A stretch of 64,000 bases of DNA from DAOUBP01 sp034432655 (lineage in GTDB: Bacteria; Chloroflexota; Anaerolineae; CG2-30-64-16): contig DAOUBP010000162.1 in assembly GCA_034432655.1 (NCBI GenBank), forward strand, positions 33,349 to 97,348, in the 5' to 3' direction. This document shows, in pieces, positions 27,801 to 36,032 of the stretch. Numbering within the stretch: position 1 is the stretch's first letter; each line of letters opens with the position of its first letter. Below the pieces are notes generated by a model, which made no database searches, had not been told where the DNA came from, and saw nothing but the letters and a program-made list of their open reading frames with translations. Both the position numbers and the translations under genes were made by a program.

Positions 27801-28649
27801 TCAGGTCCGGATCAACCCCCGCAGCACCCGCAAATTCTCCACATCTTCGTGCATATCCTCGCTCTTGGGCGTCTCCAGGATCATGGGAACTTGCGCCAAA
27901 CGCGGATCGTTGAGGAAAAAGCCAAACGCGGATAGCCCAAGCTCGCCGGTGCCGATGTGATCATGGCGGTCAACCCGGGAGCCGAGCGGCTTTTTGGCAT
28001 CGTTGAAATGGATGCATTTCAAGCGGTCTAATCCCAGCAACCGGTCAAACTCGGCCATGGTCGCCGCATAAGCCTCCGGCGTCCGAATATCATAGCCGGC
28101 CACAAAGATGTGACAGGTGTCCAGACAAAAACCGATCCGTTCCGGTTCGCGCACCCCTTCGACCATCATCCTCAGCTGATCGAAAGTGTAACCCAACACG
28201 GTGCCCTGACCGGCCGTTGTCTCCAGCAGCGTCAACGTCTTGTAGCCAGAGGTAGCAGCGTGGGCGCGATCCAGCCCGGCCACGATGCGGGCGATGCCGG
28301 CCTCCTCGCCGCTGTCCATGTGCGCGCCGGGATGGAGCACCACGCCCAGGATGCCGAGCTGCTCAGCGCGGGTTAGTTCGTCAATCAGCGCGTTGACCGA
28401 CTTCTCCCACAGCGCATCGTCGGGAGAGCCCAGGTTGAGCAGGTAGGCTGCATGAGAAACCACCGGGCTGATGCCGGTTTCTGCCTGTGCCCGAAACCAG
28501 CGTTCAATCTCCTCCGGCGAGGCAGGTTTCTGCTCCCAGCGGTTCTGGTTCTTGGTGAAAATCTGCATGGTGTTGATGCCGATCGAACGCGCGCGTTCAA
28601 AAGCCAGGCTGAGACCGCCCGCAACAGACATATGTGCGCCAAGAAGCAT
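27801..28649 (-). CDS. nfo: Endonuclease IV, AP-site repair
   Basis: A 282-residue protein beginning MLLGAHMSVAGG at ATG 28649, with GGAGAA 8 bases upstream; the 15-residue extension to 28694 is not conserved. Family motifs are complete: NTMQIFTKNQNRW, LHPGAHM, LLETTAGQGT, GFCLDTCHIFVAGYD and IHFNDAKKPLGSRVDRH, giving the trinuclear zinc site. It cleaves DNA 5' to abasic sites in base-excision repair. It follows the cobalamin adenosyltransferase gene on the same strand. Confidence 0.96.
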   Translation of the reverse strand: MLLGAHMSVAGGLSLAFERARSIGINTMQIFTKNQNRWEQKPASPEEIERWFRAQAETGISPVVSHAAYLLNLGSPDDALWEKSVNALIDELTRAEQLGILGVVLHPGAHMDSGEEAGIARIVAGLDRAHAATSGYKTLTLLETTAGQGTVLGYTFDQLRMMVEGVREPERIGFCLDTCHIFVAGYDIRTPEAYAATMAEFDRLLGLDRLKCIHFNDAKKPLGSRVDRHDHIGTGELGLSAFGFFLNDPRLAQVPMILETPKSEDMHEDVENLRVLRGLIRT

Positions 28650-28686
28650 GTGGGTTCTCCGTGAATGTGCTGAGTAGCGCGTGCTG

Positions 28687-29241
28687 TCAATCATCTGCCG
28701 CTAACGTGAATTGCTGCACGCCGGCTGCCCGGTCCTCAACGCGGCCCATAACAAACAGCAGGGAAGACAAACGGTTCAAATAGCGCAAAGGCACATCGTC
28801 TCGCACCTCGGCCTCATGCGTCAAACGGGCCACCAGGCGCTCGGCGCGGCGGACCACGGTGCGCGCGATCTCAAGCGCTGCGCCACTGACGCTGTCGCCG
28901 GGTACGATGAACGCTTTGGGCATTTCCACCTCGGCGCCCAGTACATCAGTAACCTGCTCCAGCCAGGCAACCCGCTCCTCGGCCAGCCAGGGGGGGCGGG
29001 TGGCCGTCTCGGGCAGGGTGGCCAGGTCGGCCATCAAATTGTAGAGGTCGCGCTGCACGGTCAGGATGAGCTCGCGTACGCGCGGATCGTGCACTTGTGC
29101 CCGTGCCAGGCCCAGAAAGGCCGAGGCCTCGTCCACGGTCCCGTAAGCCTCGGGGCGCAGCGCGTACTTAGGCACGCGCTCCCGGCCCAACACGCCCGTG
29201 TAACCATCATCGCCGGATTTGGTATACCATTTGATATCCAT
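28687..29241 (-). CDS. PduO-type cob(I)alamin adenosyltransferase
   Basis: A 184-residue ATP:corrinoid adenosyltransferase of the PduO/MMAB class. The ATP-binding N-terminus is YTKSGDDGYTG, with VDEASAFLGLA and the active-site helix ARTVVRRAERLV plus YLNRLSSLLFVMGR. It makes adenosylcobalamin from cob(I)alamin. Cobalamin metabolism is also needed for the corrinoid iron-sulfur protein elsewhere in the window, although that protein uses methyl- rather than adenosylcobamide. It lies 38 bases upstream of nfo. Confidence 0.93.
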   Translation of the reverse strand: MDIKWYTKSGDDGYTGVLGRERVPKYALRPEAYGTVDEASAFLGLARAQVHDPRVRELILTVQRDLYNLMADLATLPETATRPPWLAEERVAWLEQVTDVLGAEVEMPKAFIVPGDSVSGAALEIARTVVRRAERLVARLTHEAEVRDDVPLRYLNRLSSLLFVMGRVEDRAAGVQQFTLAADD

Positions 29242-29253
29242 GTCACCTCAAGG

Positions 29254-29330
29254 AATTGGGAATGGCGAATGGCCGTCATTCGTTGATTCAAGATTCGCCA
29301 ATTCGCTGATTCGAGATTCGCCGCTTCGCC
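29254..29330. repeat. ATTCGCC/GAATGG-type short tandem repeats
   Basis: Degenerate 7-8 base units (GGCGAAT, GATTCGCC, ATTCGCTG, GATTCGAG) fill the gap between DUF2231 and the adenosyltransferase gene. The same words recur at 50.25-50.36 kb and 51.88-51.90 kb. Confidence 0.7.
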
Positions 29331-29768
29331 CTACTTCACGCCAACGCCGAATTGATACACCAGCCTGCCGCCCAGCCAACCAGAAACCAGCACCAAGAGC
29401 ACCACCGCCGACAAAAGGACCAGATAGCCCCAGCGGACGCTGTGGTTGCTGTGCAGCAATTGCCTGTTGCGCAACGGCCAGTACAACGCCAGGCCAATGG
29501 CCACTGCCAACAGGATGCCCGCTGTGATATGCTGGTTGATTAACGCGAGAACTGCTGCTTCTTGCGGCGCGCCGGACTGATCAATCAACCCGGTGAGAGC
29601 GGCTGCCAGCGTACCCAGTCCGCCTAACAGCAAGCTGAGTTGTCCATAGCTGAACCAGCGCTCCTGACGCCTGAGAAGGCCGATCGCGGCGAACAGAGCC
29701 CCGACCAAAGACAGGGCAATGGGGAAATGCACCACGCGCGGGTGAAGAGGAGTCAGCCAGTCCCACAT
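29331..29768 (-). CDS. DUF2231 membrane protein
   Basis: A 145-residue integral membrane protein with four predicted helices: IALSLVGALFAAIGLL, LLLGGLGTLAAALTGL, ITAGILLAVAIGLALYW and YLVLLSAVVLLVLVSGWLGG. An N-terminal HPRVVHFPIAL holds the conserved HPxxVHFP motif and a C-terminal GWLGGRLVY matches DUF2231. The function is unknown; family members often sit next to heme or copper redox genes. It follows a metallophosphoesterase gene by 13 bases. Confidence 0.87.
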   Translation of the reverse strand: MWDWLTPLHPRVVHFPIALSLVGALFAAIGLLRRQERWFSYGQLSLLLGGLGTLAAALTGLIDQSGAPQEAAVLALINQHITAGILLAVAIGLALYWPLRNRQLLHSNHSVRWGYLVLLSAVVLLVLVSGWLGGRLVYQFGVGVK

Positions 29769-29781
29769 ATGGCCAGTCGCC

Positions 29782-30546
29782 TCAGTCCGCTACGACCATC
29801 GTCGCCAGGCCGATGGGCCCATATCTGGCCGCCATCAACCGCTCGGCGAAGTGTTTGCCCCGCGGGAGCCCGCCCACGCGCATTTGATGTGCCACCACCG
29901 GCACATCGTAGAACACCCGATGATGTTCTGCGTGCCAGCCGCGGCCATCCCAGGTAAGGATTGCGTACGCGGCCCGCGGGTCGCCGTCCATCGACAGCCC
30001 TGCGCTGGCCACATCCACCAGCCAACGCCCTCGCCAGCGACGCACAAACGGCACGTGCACATGGCCGAACGCTAAGACCTCCCAATCGGGTTCGCCGCGT
30101 TCCAACAACAAAAGGTCCAGCTCATCCTCCGGCATTTTCGGGACGATGGCGCGTTCCAGGTCCCAGGGATTGGCGTGTACGATCAACAGGTCATGCCCGG
30201 GTGCTGGCGAAATGCGATGTGCAAAGGGTAGATTGGCCAGATATGCCGTCCGTGCGGGGCCCAGCTGTTCACACATCCAGGTGAGATGGGCGGAAAAACG
30301 TTCCTCGTTCTTGCCGGGTGGCGTCTCGTGCGCCGCTCGTCGGAAAAACGCGTCGGTGTTGCCCTGAAGCACCACGGCCTCCAAATCTCGCACCCGATCC
30401 ACCACTTCCGCCGGCCAGGGGCCCGACCAAACCAGGTCGCCCGCCACGATTACTTGATCAAACGGACCTTGCCTGGCCATATCGGCCAGCACTGCTTCGA
30501 GTGCCACGAGGTTGCCGTGGATATCGGACAACAACGCCACACGCAT
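29782..30546 (-). CDS. Calcineurin-like metallophosphoesterase
   Basis: A 254-residue YfcE-type phosphoesterase. Metal-site motifs are present in order: LLSDIHGNLVAL (D-x-H), VAGDLVWSGP (GD), LQGNTDAFF (GNxD rather than GNHD), LIVHANPWD (H) and LAFGHVHVPFV (GHxH). It is likely a cytoplasmic hydrolase of phosphomonoesters or phosphodiesters. The substrate is not predictable. It lies between degV and DUF2231 on the same strand with short gaps. Confidence 0.9.
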   Translation of the reverse strand: MRVALLSDIHGNLVALEAVLADMARQGPFDQVIVAGDLVWSGPWPAEVVDRVRDLEAVVLQGNTDAFFRRAAHETPPGKNEERFSAHLTWMCEQLGPARTAYLANLPFAHRISPAPGHDLLIVHANPWDLERAIVPKMPEDELDLLLLERGEPDWEVLAFGHVHVPFVRRWRGRWLVDVASAGLSMDGDPRAAYAILTWDGRGWHAEHHRVFYDVPVVAHQMRVGGLPRGKHFAERLMAARYGPIGLATMVVAD

Positions 30547-30586
30547 CTTTGCGCTCCTTCCCCGTGGATAGGAAAACAGATTGCGC

Positions 30587-31432
30587 TTACTTGCGGATCA
30601 ACGCTGCGCCCAGCGCTCCTGGCCCGGCATGGGCAGCAAAAGCAGGGCCGGCCTCCACCACGATGATCTCGTTAACTGCCTGGTTGGCCGCAGAAGAAAT
30701 CCGACTCACCAGATCGGAAACTGCATCACAACCGCGCGTGTAAGCCGCGGCCAGTGCAGCCACGGGCAACCGGCTGCGCACCTCGTCCTCCAGCTTTTGC
30801 AGCGCATTGCGGGTGGAGCGGGTGATGGTCACCAGACGAAATTCGCCGTTGCACATCTCCAGCACCGGCTTGACGCGCAACATGCGCGCCGCCCGATCAA
30901 TCAACGGGATGATACGATCCAGGCGGCCGCCGCGGCGCACCCACTCCAACGTGTCCAGCACGAAGATGATCGAGGTGCGCTCGCGCAAATTTTCGACCAC
31001 TTGTTGGATGAAATCGGCGCTCCGGCCGGCCAGCGCCTCCTTCGCCGCAGTCAATACCTGCAAACCCATCCCCAGGGAGAAGGAACCGGTGTCCAATACC
31101 CGTACTCGCTCCCCGAAATCCTGGGCGGCTAACAAGGCGGCGTTATAGGTTCCGCTGTGTTTGCCGGGCAACGTCATGCAGATCACATCATAGCCCGCAG
31201 CCACCAGCTTCTGAAAAACTCGATAGAAGGTGCCGGGCGCGGGGGAAGAGGTGCCGGGCGCCTGGTCCGAGCTGCTGGCCCGCTGCCAGAACTCCTCGTT
31301 GGTCAGGGTATCGCTGGCGATCATCTCCTGCCCAAACCGCACGAGGACCGGGACGATGGTGATCTGATATTGATCTGCCAGGGCTGGGGGCAGATCACAT
31401 CCGCTATCCGCAACGATACGCACGCTTCTCAT
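30587..31432 (-). CDS. DegV family fatty-acid-binding protein
   Basis: A 281-residue DegV/FakB-type protein. It starts MRSVRIVADSGCDLP at ATG 31432 with GGAGGAG 5 bases upstream. Typical segments are ICMTLPGKHSGTYNAALLAA, VLDTGSFSLGMGLQV and VLDTLEWVRRGGRL. FakB proteins hand fatty acids to FakA kinase for phospholipid synthesis; no fakA is in the window. The gene starts a probable operon with the phosphoesterase and DUF2231 genes. Confidence 0.92.
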   Translation of the reverse strand: MRSVRIVADSGCDLPPALADQYQITIVPVLVRFGQEMIASDTLTNEEFWQRASSSDQAPGTSSPAPGTFYRVFQKLVAAGYDVICMTLPGKHSGTYNAALLAAQDFGERVRVLDTGSFSLGMGLQVLTAAKEALAGRSADFIQQVVENLRERTSIIFVLDTLEWVRRGGRLDRIIPLIDRAARMLRVKPVLEMCNGEFRLVTITRSTRNALQKLEDEVRSRLPVAALAAAYTRGCDAVSDLVSRISSAANQAVNEIIVVEAGPAFAAHAGPGALGAALIRK

Positions 31433-31543
31433 GGCTCCTCCAAGAGTGTATGATGAAAATAAGGGAACGATGGCGGCAGCAGCCTTGACAACCAGGCGCA
31501 CAGGCTGGAGCACAAGTATCGTTGCAACCTTATACTTTGCTCA

Positions 31544-31571
31544 ATTATACCACCGGTCGCAGTAAGCGCAA
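31544..31571 (-). promoter_or_regulatory. Promoter of the degV unit
   Basis: On the minus strand TTGCGC (31571-31566), 16-base spacer and consensus TATAAT (31549-31544). The -35 element overlaps the outer end of a long hairpin. A leader of about 100 bases would precede the ATG. Confidence 0.65.
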
Positions 31572-31615
31572 TCACAGTAGGGCAACTCCTTGCGGAGTTG
31601 GGCCACTGTTACTGC
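31568..31615. repeat. Long imperfect hairpin between divergent promoters
   Basis: Two 22-base arms (31568-31589 and 31594-31615) match at 17 positions with a 4-base loop TTGC; the inner CAACTCC/GGAGTTG stem is perfect. It resembles a REP-type palindromic element. Confidence 0.65.
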
Positions 31616-31632
31616 ACCCGGCCCAAAAGACG

Positions 31633-31661
31633 TTGCCGCCAGGCACACTTTATGTTACAAT
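31633..31661 (+). promoter_or_regulatory. Promoter of the Mth938-iaaA-acyP-rnhA-tsaD unit
   Basis: TTGCCG (31633-31638), 17-base spacer, TACAAT (31656-31661). Transcription would begin near 31668, about 34 bases before ATG 31702. Confidence 0.6.
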
Positions 31662-31701
31662 CTCGCCTGTCGGATGAGGTGGAGCATCAGGGAGGTGAAT
31701 C

Positions 31702-32064
31702 ATGCGGCCCAAGATCGAAGAGACCTGGTTCGGCAGCATCACGGTTGAAGGAAGGCGTTACGAGCACGACATCATCATTCGCCTTAGCGGAAAGGTGCGC
31801 AAGCGCAACAAGCAACTTTCCAAAGCCGTCTACGGCACCTCGCATACTCTCAGCCTGGCCGAGATCAAAGACTTGCACCGCAAGAAAGCGGAACGGATCA
31901 TCATCGGCACAGGGCAGGAGGGCCAGGTGCATCTGTCGCCCGAGGCTGCCGAATTCCTGAAAGAGAAAGGTTGCCAGGTTGACCTCTGGCCGACCCCCGA
32001 AGCCATCAAACACTGGAACAAAGCAGAGGGCAAGGTGCTGGGCCTGTTCCACGTCACCTGCTGA
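31702..32064 (+). CDS. Mth938-like (AAMDC) domain protein
   Basis: A 120-residue single-domain protein of the Mth938/AAMDC family. It begins with IEETWFGSITVEGRRYEHDI, and contains IIIGTGQEGQVHLSPEA, a glycine-rich turn typical of the fold. The family's biochemical role is not established. GGAGGTGA precedes ATG 31702. It heads a plus-strand run of at least five genes with gaps of 6-70 bases. Confidence 0.9.
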   Translation: MRPKIEETWFGSITVEGRRYEHDIIIRLSGKVRKRNKQLSKAVYGTSHTLSLAEIKDLHRKKAERIIIGTGQEGQVHLSPEAAEFLKEKGCQVDLWPTPEAIKHWNKAEGKVLGLFHVTC

Positions 32065-32082
32065 GGCTAAAGGAGCACAAGG

Positions 32083-32991
32083 ATGACCATTGCCATCATC
32101 GTGCACGGCGGAGCCTGGGACATTCCCCCGGCTTTGCACGCCGATCACGAGGCCGGCTGCCGTGCAGCAGCCCGGGCCGGTTGGGAAGTCCTGGCGCGCG
32201 GCGGTTCGGCCCTGGATGCCGTGGAGGTCGCCGTGCGCGTGATGGAGGACGACCCTGTTTTCGATGCAGGCTATGGCTCCCACCTCAACGCAGACGGCCT
32301 GGTCGAGCTCGACGCGGGGATGATGGACGGCCGTACCCTGATGGCCGGGGCCGTGGCTGCCGTCAAGCGCGTGGCCAACCCTATCAGCCTGGCGCGCCGC
32401 GTGCTTCATGATAGCCCGCACGTGTTCCTGGTCGGGGAAGGCGCGGAGCGGTTCGCGTCTGCAGTGGGCCTGCCGCTGTGTGATCCGGCTGACCTGGTGG
32501 TGGAACGGGAACGCCTGCTGTGGGAAGAGCGAAGAAACACACAGCAAGAAGGGCGTTCGGCCTTCGGCGGCAGCGATACGGTGGGCGCGGTGGCCATGGA
32601 TGCGGACGGCAACCTGGCCGTGGGCAATTCGACCGGTGGCACCTTTTTCAAGCATCCGGGCCGGGTGGGTGACACACCCATCATCGGTTGTGGGCTATAT
32701 GCCGACAACACGCTCGGCGCAGCTGCCTGCACCGGGTGGGGCGAACAGATCATGAAGACAGTGTTGGCCAAGACCACGGTAGATCAGATTGCTTTGCTGG
32801 GCAATGCTTCGACGGCAGCCAACGTCGCCATCGCCTATTTTCGCCACCGCGTCGGTGGCCTGGGCGGCGTCATCTGCATCTCACCGGACGGACAGGTTGG
32901 CCTGGCGCACAGCACACCCTACCTGGCCTATGCGTATCGCACGGCAGACCTGCCCGAAATGGTGAGCGGCCTCAAGGTCAACGGTGGGTAG
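32083..32991 (+). CDS. Isoaspartyl peptidase / L-asparaginase (plant type)
   Basis: A 302-residue N-terminal-nucleophile hydrolase precursor. It starts IAIIVHGGAWDIP. Autocleavage is expected before T166 in GGSDTVGAVA, followed by the substrate loop GNSTGG. GDTPIIGCGLYADN and CTGWGEQIMK match the family. It removes isoaspartyl dipeptides and hydrolyses asparagine. It is the second gene in the Mth938-to-tsaD run, behind AAAGGAGC. Confidence 0.93.
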   Translation: MTIAIIVHGGAWDIPPALHADHEAGCRAAARAGWEVLARGGSALDAVEVAVRVMEDDPVFDAGYGSHLNADGLVELDAGMMDGRTLMAGAVAAVKRVANPISLARRVLHDSPHVFLVGEGAERFASAVGLPLCDPADLVVERERLLWEERRNTQQEGRSAFGGSDTVGAVAMDADGNLAVGNSTGGTFFKHPGRVGDTPIIGCGLYADNTLGAAACTGWGEQIMKTVLAKTTVDQIALLGNASTAANVAIAYFRHRVGGLGGVICISPDGQVGLAHSTPYLAYAYRTADLPEMVSGLKVNGG

Positions 32992-32997
32992 TCAGCT

Positions 32998-33273
32998 ATG
33001 GATCAGAAACGGGTGAAAGTCGTGATTAGCGGCCGGGTGCAGGGGGTAGGGTTCCGGGCCAGTTGCCAGCGCCAGGCTGTGGCGTTGGGCCTCACGGGGT
33101 GGGTGCGCAACCGTTGGGACGGCACAGTGGAGGCGCTTTTCGAAGGGCCGGCCGAGGCGGTGGATGCCATGTTGGCCTGGTGCCACCAGGGGCCGCCGGC
33201 GGCATATGTGACCGGGGTTGAAGTTACTATCCCCCCGGATGCGCCACCGGAGCGTTGGTTCCGGATCCGCTAA
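32998..33273 (+). CDS. acyP: Acylphosphatase
   Basis: A 91-residue acylphosphatase with SGRVQGVGFRASCQRQA, which holds the phosphate-binding loop and catalytic Arg, and GWVRNRWDGTVEALFEG with the catalytic Asn. It hydrolyses acyl phosphates such as acetyl phosphate or carbamoyl phosphate. It lies 6 bases after the isoaspartyl peptidase stop, which implies co-translation. Confidence 0.95.
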   Translation: MDQKRVKVVISGRVQGVGFRASCQRQAVALGLTGWVRNRWDGTVEALFEGPAEAVDAMLAWCHQGPPAAYVTGVEVTIPPDAPPERWFRIR

Positions 33274-33295
33274 CACACCACGAAAGAGACCGGAC

Positions 33296-33787
33296 GTGTC
33301 CGACCCTATCCCTGTCATTATCTACACCGACGGCGCGTGCGCGGGCAATCCGGGCCCGGGCGGTTGGGCTGCTATCTTGCGCTATGGCCCGCATGAGAAG
33401 GTGCTGCAGGGCGGCGCATCATTGACCACCAACAACCGCATGGAGCTGCGCGCGGCGATTGCCGCGTTCCAGGCACTGACCAGGCCGTGCACGGTGGAGT
33501 TCTATACCGATTCGGAGTATCTGCAAAAGGGCATCACCGAATGGCTGCCGACCTGGTTGCGCAACGGCTGGCGCACAAAGCGCAGGAAGCCCGTGAAGAA
33601 CCAGGATTTGTGGCGGGCCCTATCGGCCGCCATTCAGCCGCATCGGGTAACCTGGCATTGGGTGCGCGGCCATGCGGGGGATGAATACAACGAACGGGCC
33701 GACCGCCTGGCCCTGCAGGCGCTTGACACCATCGGTGTGAAGGGCAAACCGGATCTGGAGGGAGCAGACGCTGCCTTACCGGTCTAA
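33296..33787 (+). CDS. rnhA: Ribonuclease HI
   Basis: A 163-residue RNase HI starting at GTG 33296; the 26-residue upward extension overlaps acyP and is not conserved. The four catalytic acidic positions are visible: YTDGACAGNPGPGGW, NNRMELRA, FYTDSEYLQ and RGHAGDEYNERAD. It degrades the RNA of RNA-DNA hybrids. A short extra tail follows the domain. Confidence 0.95.
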   Translation: MSDPIPVIIYTDGACAGNPGPGGWAAILRYGPHEKVLQGGASLTTNNRMELRAAIAAFQALTRPCTVEFYTDSEYLQKGITEWLPTWLRNGWRTKRRKPVKNQDLWRALSAAIQPHRVTWHWVRGHAGDEYNERADRLALQALDTIGVKGKPDLEGADAALPV

Positions 33788-33857
33788 AGGGGCAGGCCAG
33801 CCACAGATAACCGGCGGCCGGTCTTTTGTAGCTGAAGAAACAAGGACACCCCACTGA

Positions 33858-34928
33858 ATGACGCTCATTCTTGCCATCGAGACCTCCTGCGATGAGACCG
33901 CGGCGGCAGTGATCGAAGACGGGCATCGCATCCGATCCAACGTCGTTGCGTCGCAGATCGAACTCCACCGCCCCTACGGCGGTGTCTTCCCAGAGATCGC
34001 ATCGCGCCAGCACATTTTTGACATCGTGCCGGTGGTCACGCAGGCGATGACCGACGCCGCGGCCACATGGGACGACCTGACAGCTGTGGCAGCGACGCGC
34101 GGGCCGGGACTGGCCGGCTCGTTGCTGGTGGGCGTTAACGCGGCCAAGGCTATCGCCTGGAGCCGAGGACTGCCGATCTGCGCCGTGAACCATCTGGAGG
34201 GACATCTTTACTCCAACTGGCTGGACGAAGGCGGCAAGATCGGGCCCGAAACTATTACCCGGCCCAGCCTGCCTGCGCTCGACGCCGAGGGCCAGGCCTT
34301 CCCTTTGCTGGTGCTGATCGTCTCAGGTGGGCACACGGAGCTGATCCTGATGGTGGGCCACGGCCGCTATCGGAGGCTGGGGGCAACCCTGGACGACGCA
34401 GCCGGTGAGGCGTTCGACAAAGTGGCACGGCTGTTGGGGCTGGGCTATCCCGGTGGTCCGGCCATCCAGAAAGCTGCTGAGGGGGGCAACCCGGCCGCCT
34501 TCCCCTTCCCGCGCGGGTTGAGCAACTACGCCATTCAGCCGGAGCATCGGTACAACTTTAGTTTCAGCGGTTTGAAGACGGCTGTCCTGCGCCAGGTGCG
34601 CGAGCTGGGCGCGCCTTTGCCCGTCGCCGATCTGGCGGCCAGCTTCCAGGCAGCCGTAGTGGACGTGTTGGTAAGCAAGACTGCAGACGCAGCACTGGCT
34701 TTCGGTGTAAAGCGCGTTTGTGTTTGCGGCGGAGTGGCGGCCAACAGCGCGCTGCGGGCTGCCATAGCCGAACGTTTGCCGGTGCCTGTCTCCATCCCAC
34801 CCCTTTTCTTGTGCACCGACAACGCCGCCATGATCGGCTCGGCTGCGCACTATCGCCTGTTGAGCGAAGGGCCTGCCACGCTGGATTTCGATGTGGAGCC
34901 GGATCTGGGTTTGATGGCAGAGGGGTGA
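33858..34928 (+). CDS. tsaD: tRNA N6-threonylcarbamoyladenosine transferase
   Basis: A 356-residue TsaD/Gcp protein with the ASKHA fold. It contains ILAIETSCDETAAAV, the metal-binding HxxxH (VNHLEGHLYSNW), LLVLIVSGGHTELI and VCGGVAANSALR. It transfers threonylcarbamoyl to A37 of ANN-decoding tRNAs together with TsaB, TsaE and TsaC, which are not in the window. An interesting neighbour is the stand-alone ThrRS editing domain 600 bases downstream. Only a weak AAGGA about 14 bases upstream supports the start. Confidence 0.96.
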   Translation: MTLILAIETSCDETAAAVIEDGHRIRSNVVASQIELHRPYGGVFPEIASRQHIFDIVPVVTQAMTDAAATWDDLTAVAATRGPGLAGSLLVGVNAAKAIAWSRGLPICAVNHLEGHLYSNWLDEGGKIGPETITRPSLPALDAEGQAFPLLVLIVSGGHTELILMVGHGRYRRLGATLDDAAGEAFDKVARLLGLGYPGGPAIQKAAEGGNPAAFPFPRGLSNYAIQPEHRYNFSFSGLKTAVLRQVRELGAPLPVADLAASFQAAVVDVLVSKTADAALAFGVKRVCVCGGVAANSALRAAIAERLPVPVSIPPLFLCTDNAAMIGSAAHYRLLSEGPATLDFDVEPDLGLMAEG

Positions 34929-35004
34929 GGTAAGGGCCGGTACAACGGAACTCTTGAAGGACTTAAGGGATAACGCGAGAAACCGTAGAACTGGGGAGCG
35001 GCGA

Positions 35005-35538
35005 ATGGCATCTGTTTTGACGACTGAGCGGTTAATTCTGCGGCCTTGTCTCGAGGGCGAAGCGAAGCTGGCCGATGAGTTCACCCGGGCGGCGCGCCCA
35101 GGCGATGCTTTTGATCCAGGTGCGGTGCTGGCCCGTGGCCGGGGCGCAGGCCCTGCCCATACCTTTTTAGCCCGGGACGTGCAGAACAACGACAGAACTC
35201 TGGTCATCACTTTGAAAGACACGGGACTGCCCATCGGCCAGGCCGGTTTGCGGCCGCGCATCCTGCCCTGGCAGCCCTATGCCACCGCTGAGGTCGAGCT
35301 GCACTGCACACTGGAGCCTGGCTACTGGGACGCCGGCTATGCCGAGGAAGCGTGTCGCGCTTTGCTACGCCTCGCCTTTGGCGAGATGAACCTTCTGCGG
35401 CTGGTGGCCATCGTCGAACCGGACGATCAGCGCACCGAAAGCCTGCTGACACGGCTGGGGTTCATCCTCGCCCCTGCCCCGGATCCGTGGTTGCCCGCAC
35501 GCATCGGTGTCCTGGTCAACCCGGCCTGTCACGCCTGA
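35005..35538 (+). CDS. GNAT acetyltransferase (RimJ/RimL type)
   Basis: A 177-residue Acetyltransf_3 protein starting at ATG 35005 with GGGGAG 7 bases upstream (a TTG at 34954 is less likely). Typical motifs are LTTERLILRPCLEGE at the start and GYWDAGYAEEACRALLRLAF for acetyl-CoA binding, then LVAIVEPDDQRTESLLTRLGF. It may acetylate ribosomal-protein N-termini or small molecules. It ends the plus-strand run and converges on the editing-domain gene. Confidence 0.88.
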   Translation: MASVLTTERLILRPCLEGEAKLADEFTRAARPGDAFDPGAVLARGRGAGPAHTFLARDVQNNDRTLVITLKDTGLPIGQAGLRPRILPWQPYATAEVELHCTLEPGYWDAGYAEEACRALLRLAFGEMNLLRLVAIVEPDDQRTESLLTRLGFILAPAPDPWLPARIGVLVNPACHA

Positions 35539-35550
35539 TTCGCTGCTTCG

Positions 35551-35961
35551 CTACACTTCCTTCCATACCTTCCCCAGACTCTCCCCGTACACCTTCAACT
35601 CCCACTCGTTGAAGTATCCGAACGGCGTGACCCATACCTGGTACCCGGTAGCGCGCAGGCGGTCGGCCAGCTCGGCGATGAAGGCGCCGGCGAACTCAGG
35701 CGTGGCGTTCTCGCCCCCCAGATGGGTGAATGAATGGAGCACCACCCGCTTCAAGTCCCGTTTGTTGGCCAGCCATTTGATGTTCTTCAGCGTCTTGCGG
35801 AAGACCTCATCCCGGTTTGCCGCATCCCTGGCCTCCACCTGCATGAAGATCACGGCCGCGTCGGTCACTTCGTCCTCCACTGCCACATCTTCAACCTCCA
35901 CCAGGGTCTTAGAATAAGACTTCCACCAAAAACGCTGGGCCAGGAACATCAACAGTCGCAT
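35551..35961 (-). CDS. Stand-alone archaeal-type ThrRS editing domain
   Basis: A 136-residue protein that covers just the tRNA-Thr editing domain of archaeal threonyl-tRNA synthetases (a D-aminoacyl-tRNA deacylase-like fold). Recognisable parts are HSFTHLGGENATPEFAGAF and the C-terminal TPFGYFNEWELKVYGESLG. In archaea this domain hydrolyses Ser-tRNA(Thr). There is no catalytic synthetase part fused or nearby. AGGAGG precedes ATG 35961. It may be a trans-editing factor; family assignment is good, activity is inferred. Confidence 0.82.
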   Translation of the reverse strand: MRLLMFLAQRFWWKSYSKTLVEVEDVAVEDEVTDAAVIFMQVEARDAANRDEVFRKTLKNIKWLANKRDLKRVVLHSFTHLGGENATPEFAGAFIAELADRLRATGYQVWVTPFGYFNEWELKVYGESLGKVWKEV

Positions 35962-35963
35962 AT

Positions 35964-35992
35964 TTGTCCTCCTGATTTATGCATAGTACAAT
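35964..35992 (+). promoter_or_regulatory. Promoter of the FAAL gene
   Basis: TTGTCC (35964-35969), 17-base spacer, TACAAT (35987-35992). The -35 overlaps the ribosome site of the divergent editing-domain gene. Confidence 0.6.
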
Positions 35993-36032
35993 AAAATCAC
36001 AAAAACGCCACAACCTGACAGGAGCGTGCCAA

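Noticed and set aside
31594..31615. GCCACTG word suggesting a cobalamin riboswitch
   Set aside because: Only the short word occurs; no B12-box or surrounding fold is seen, and the downstream genes are not cobalamin genes.
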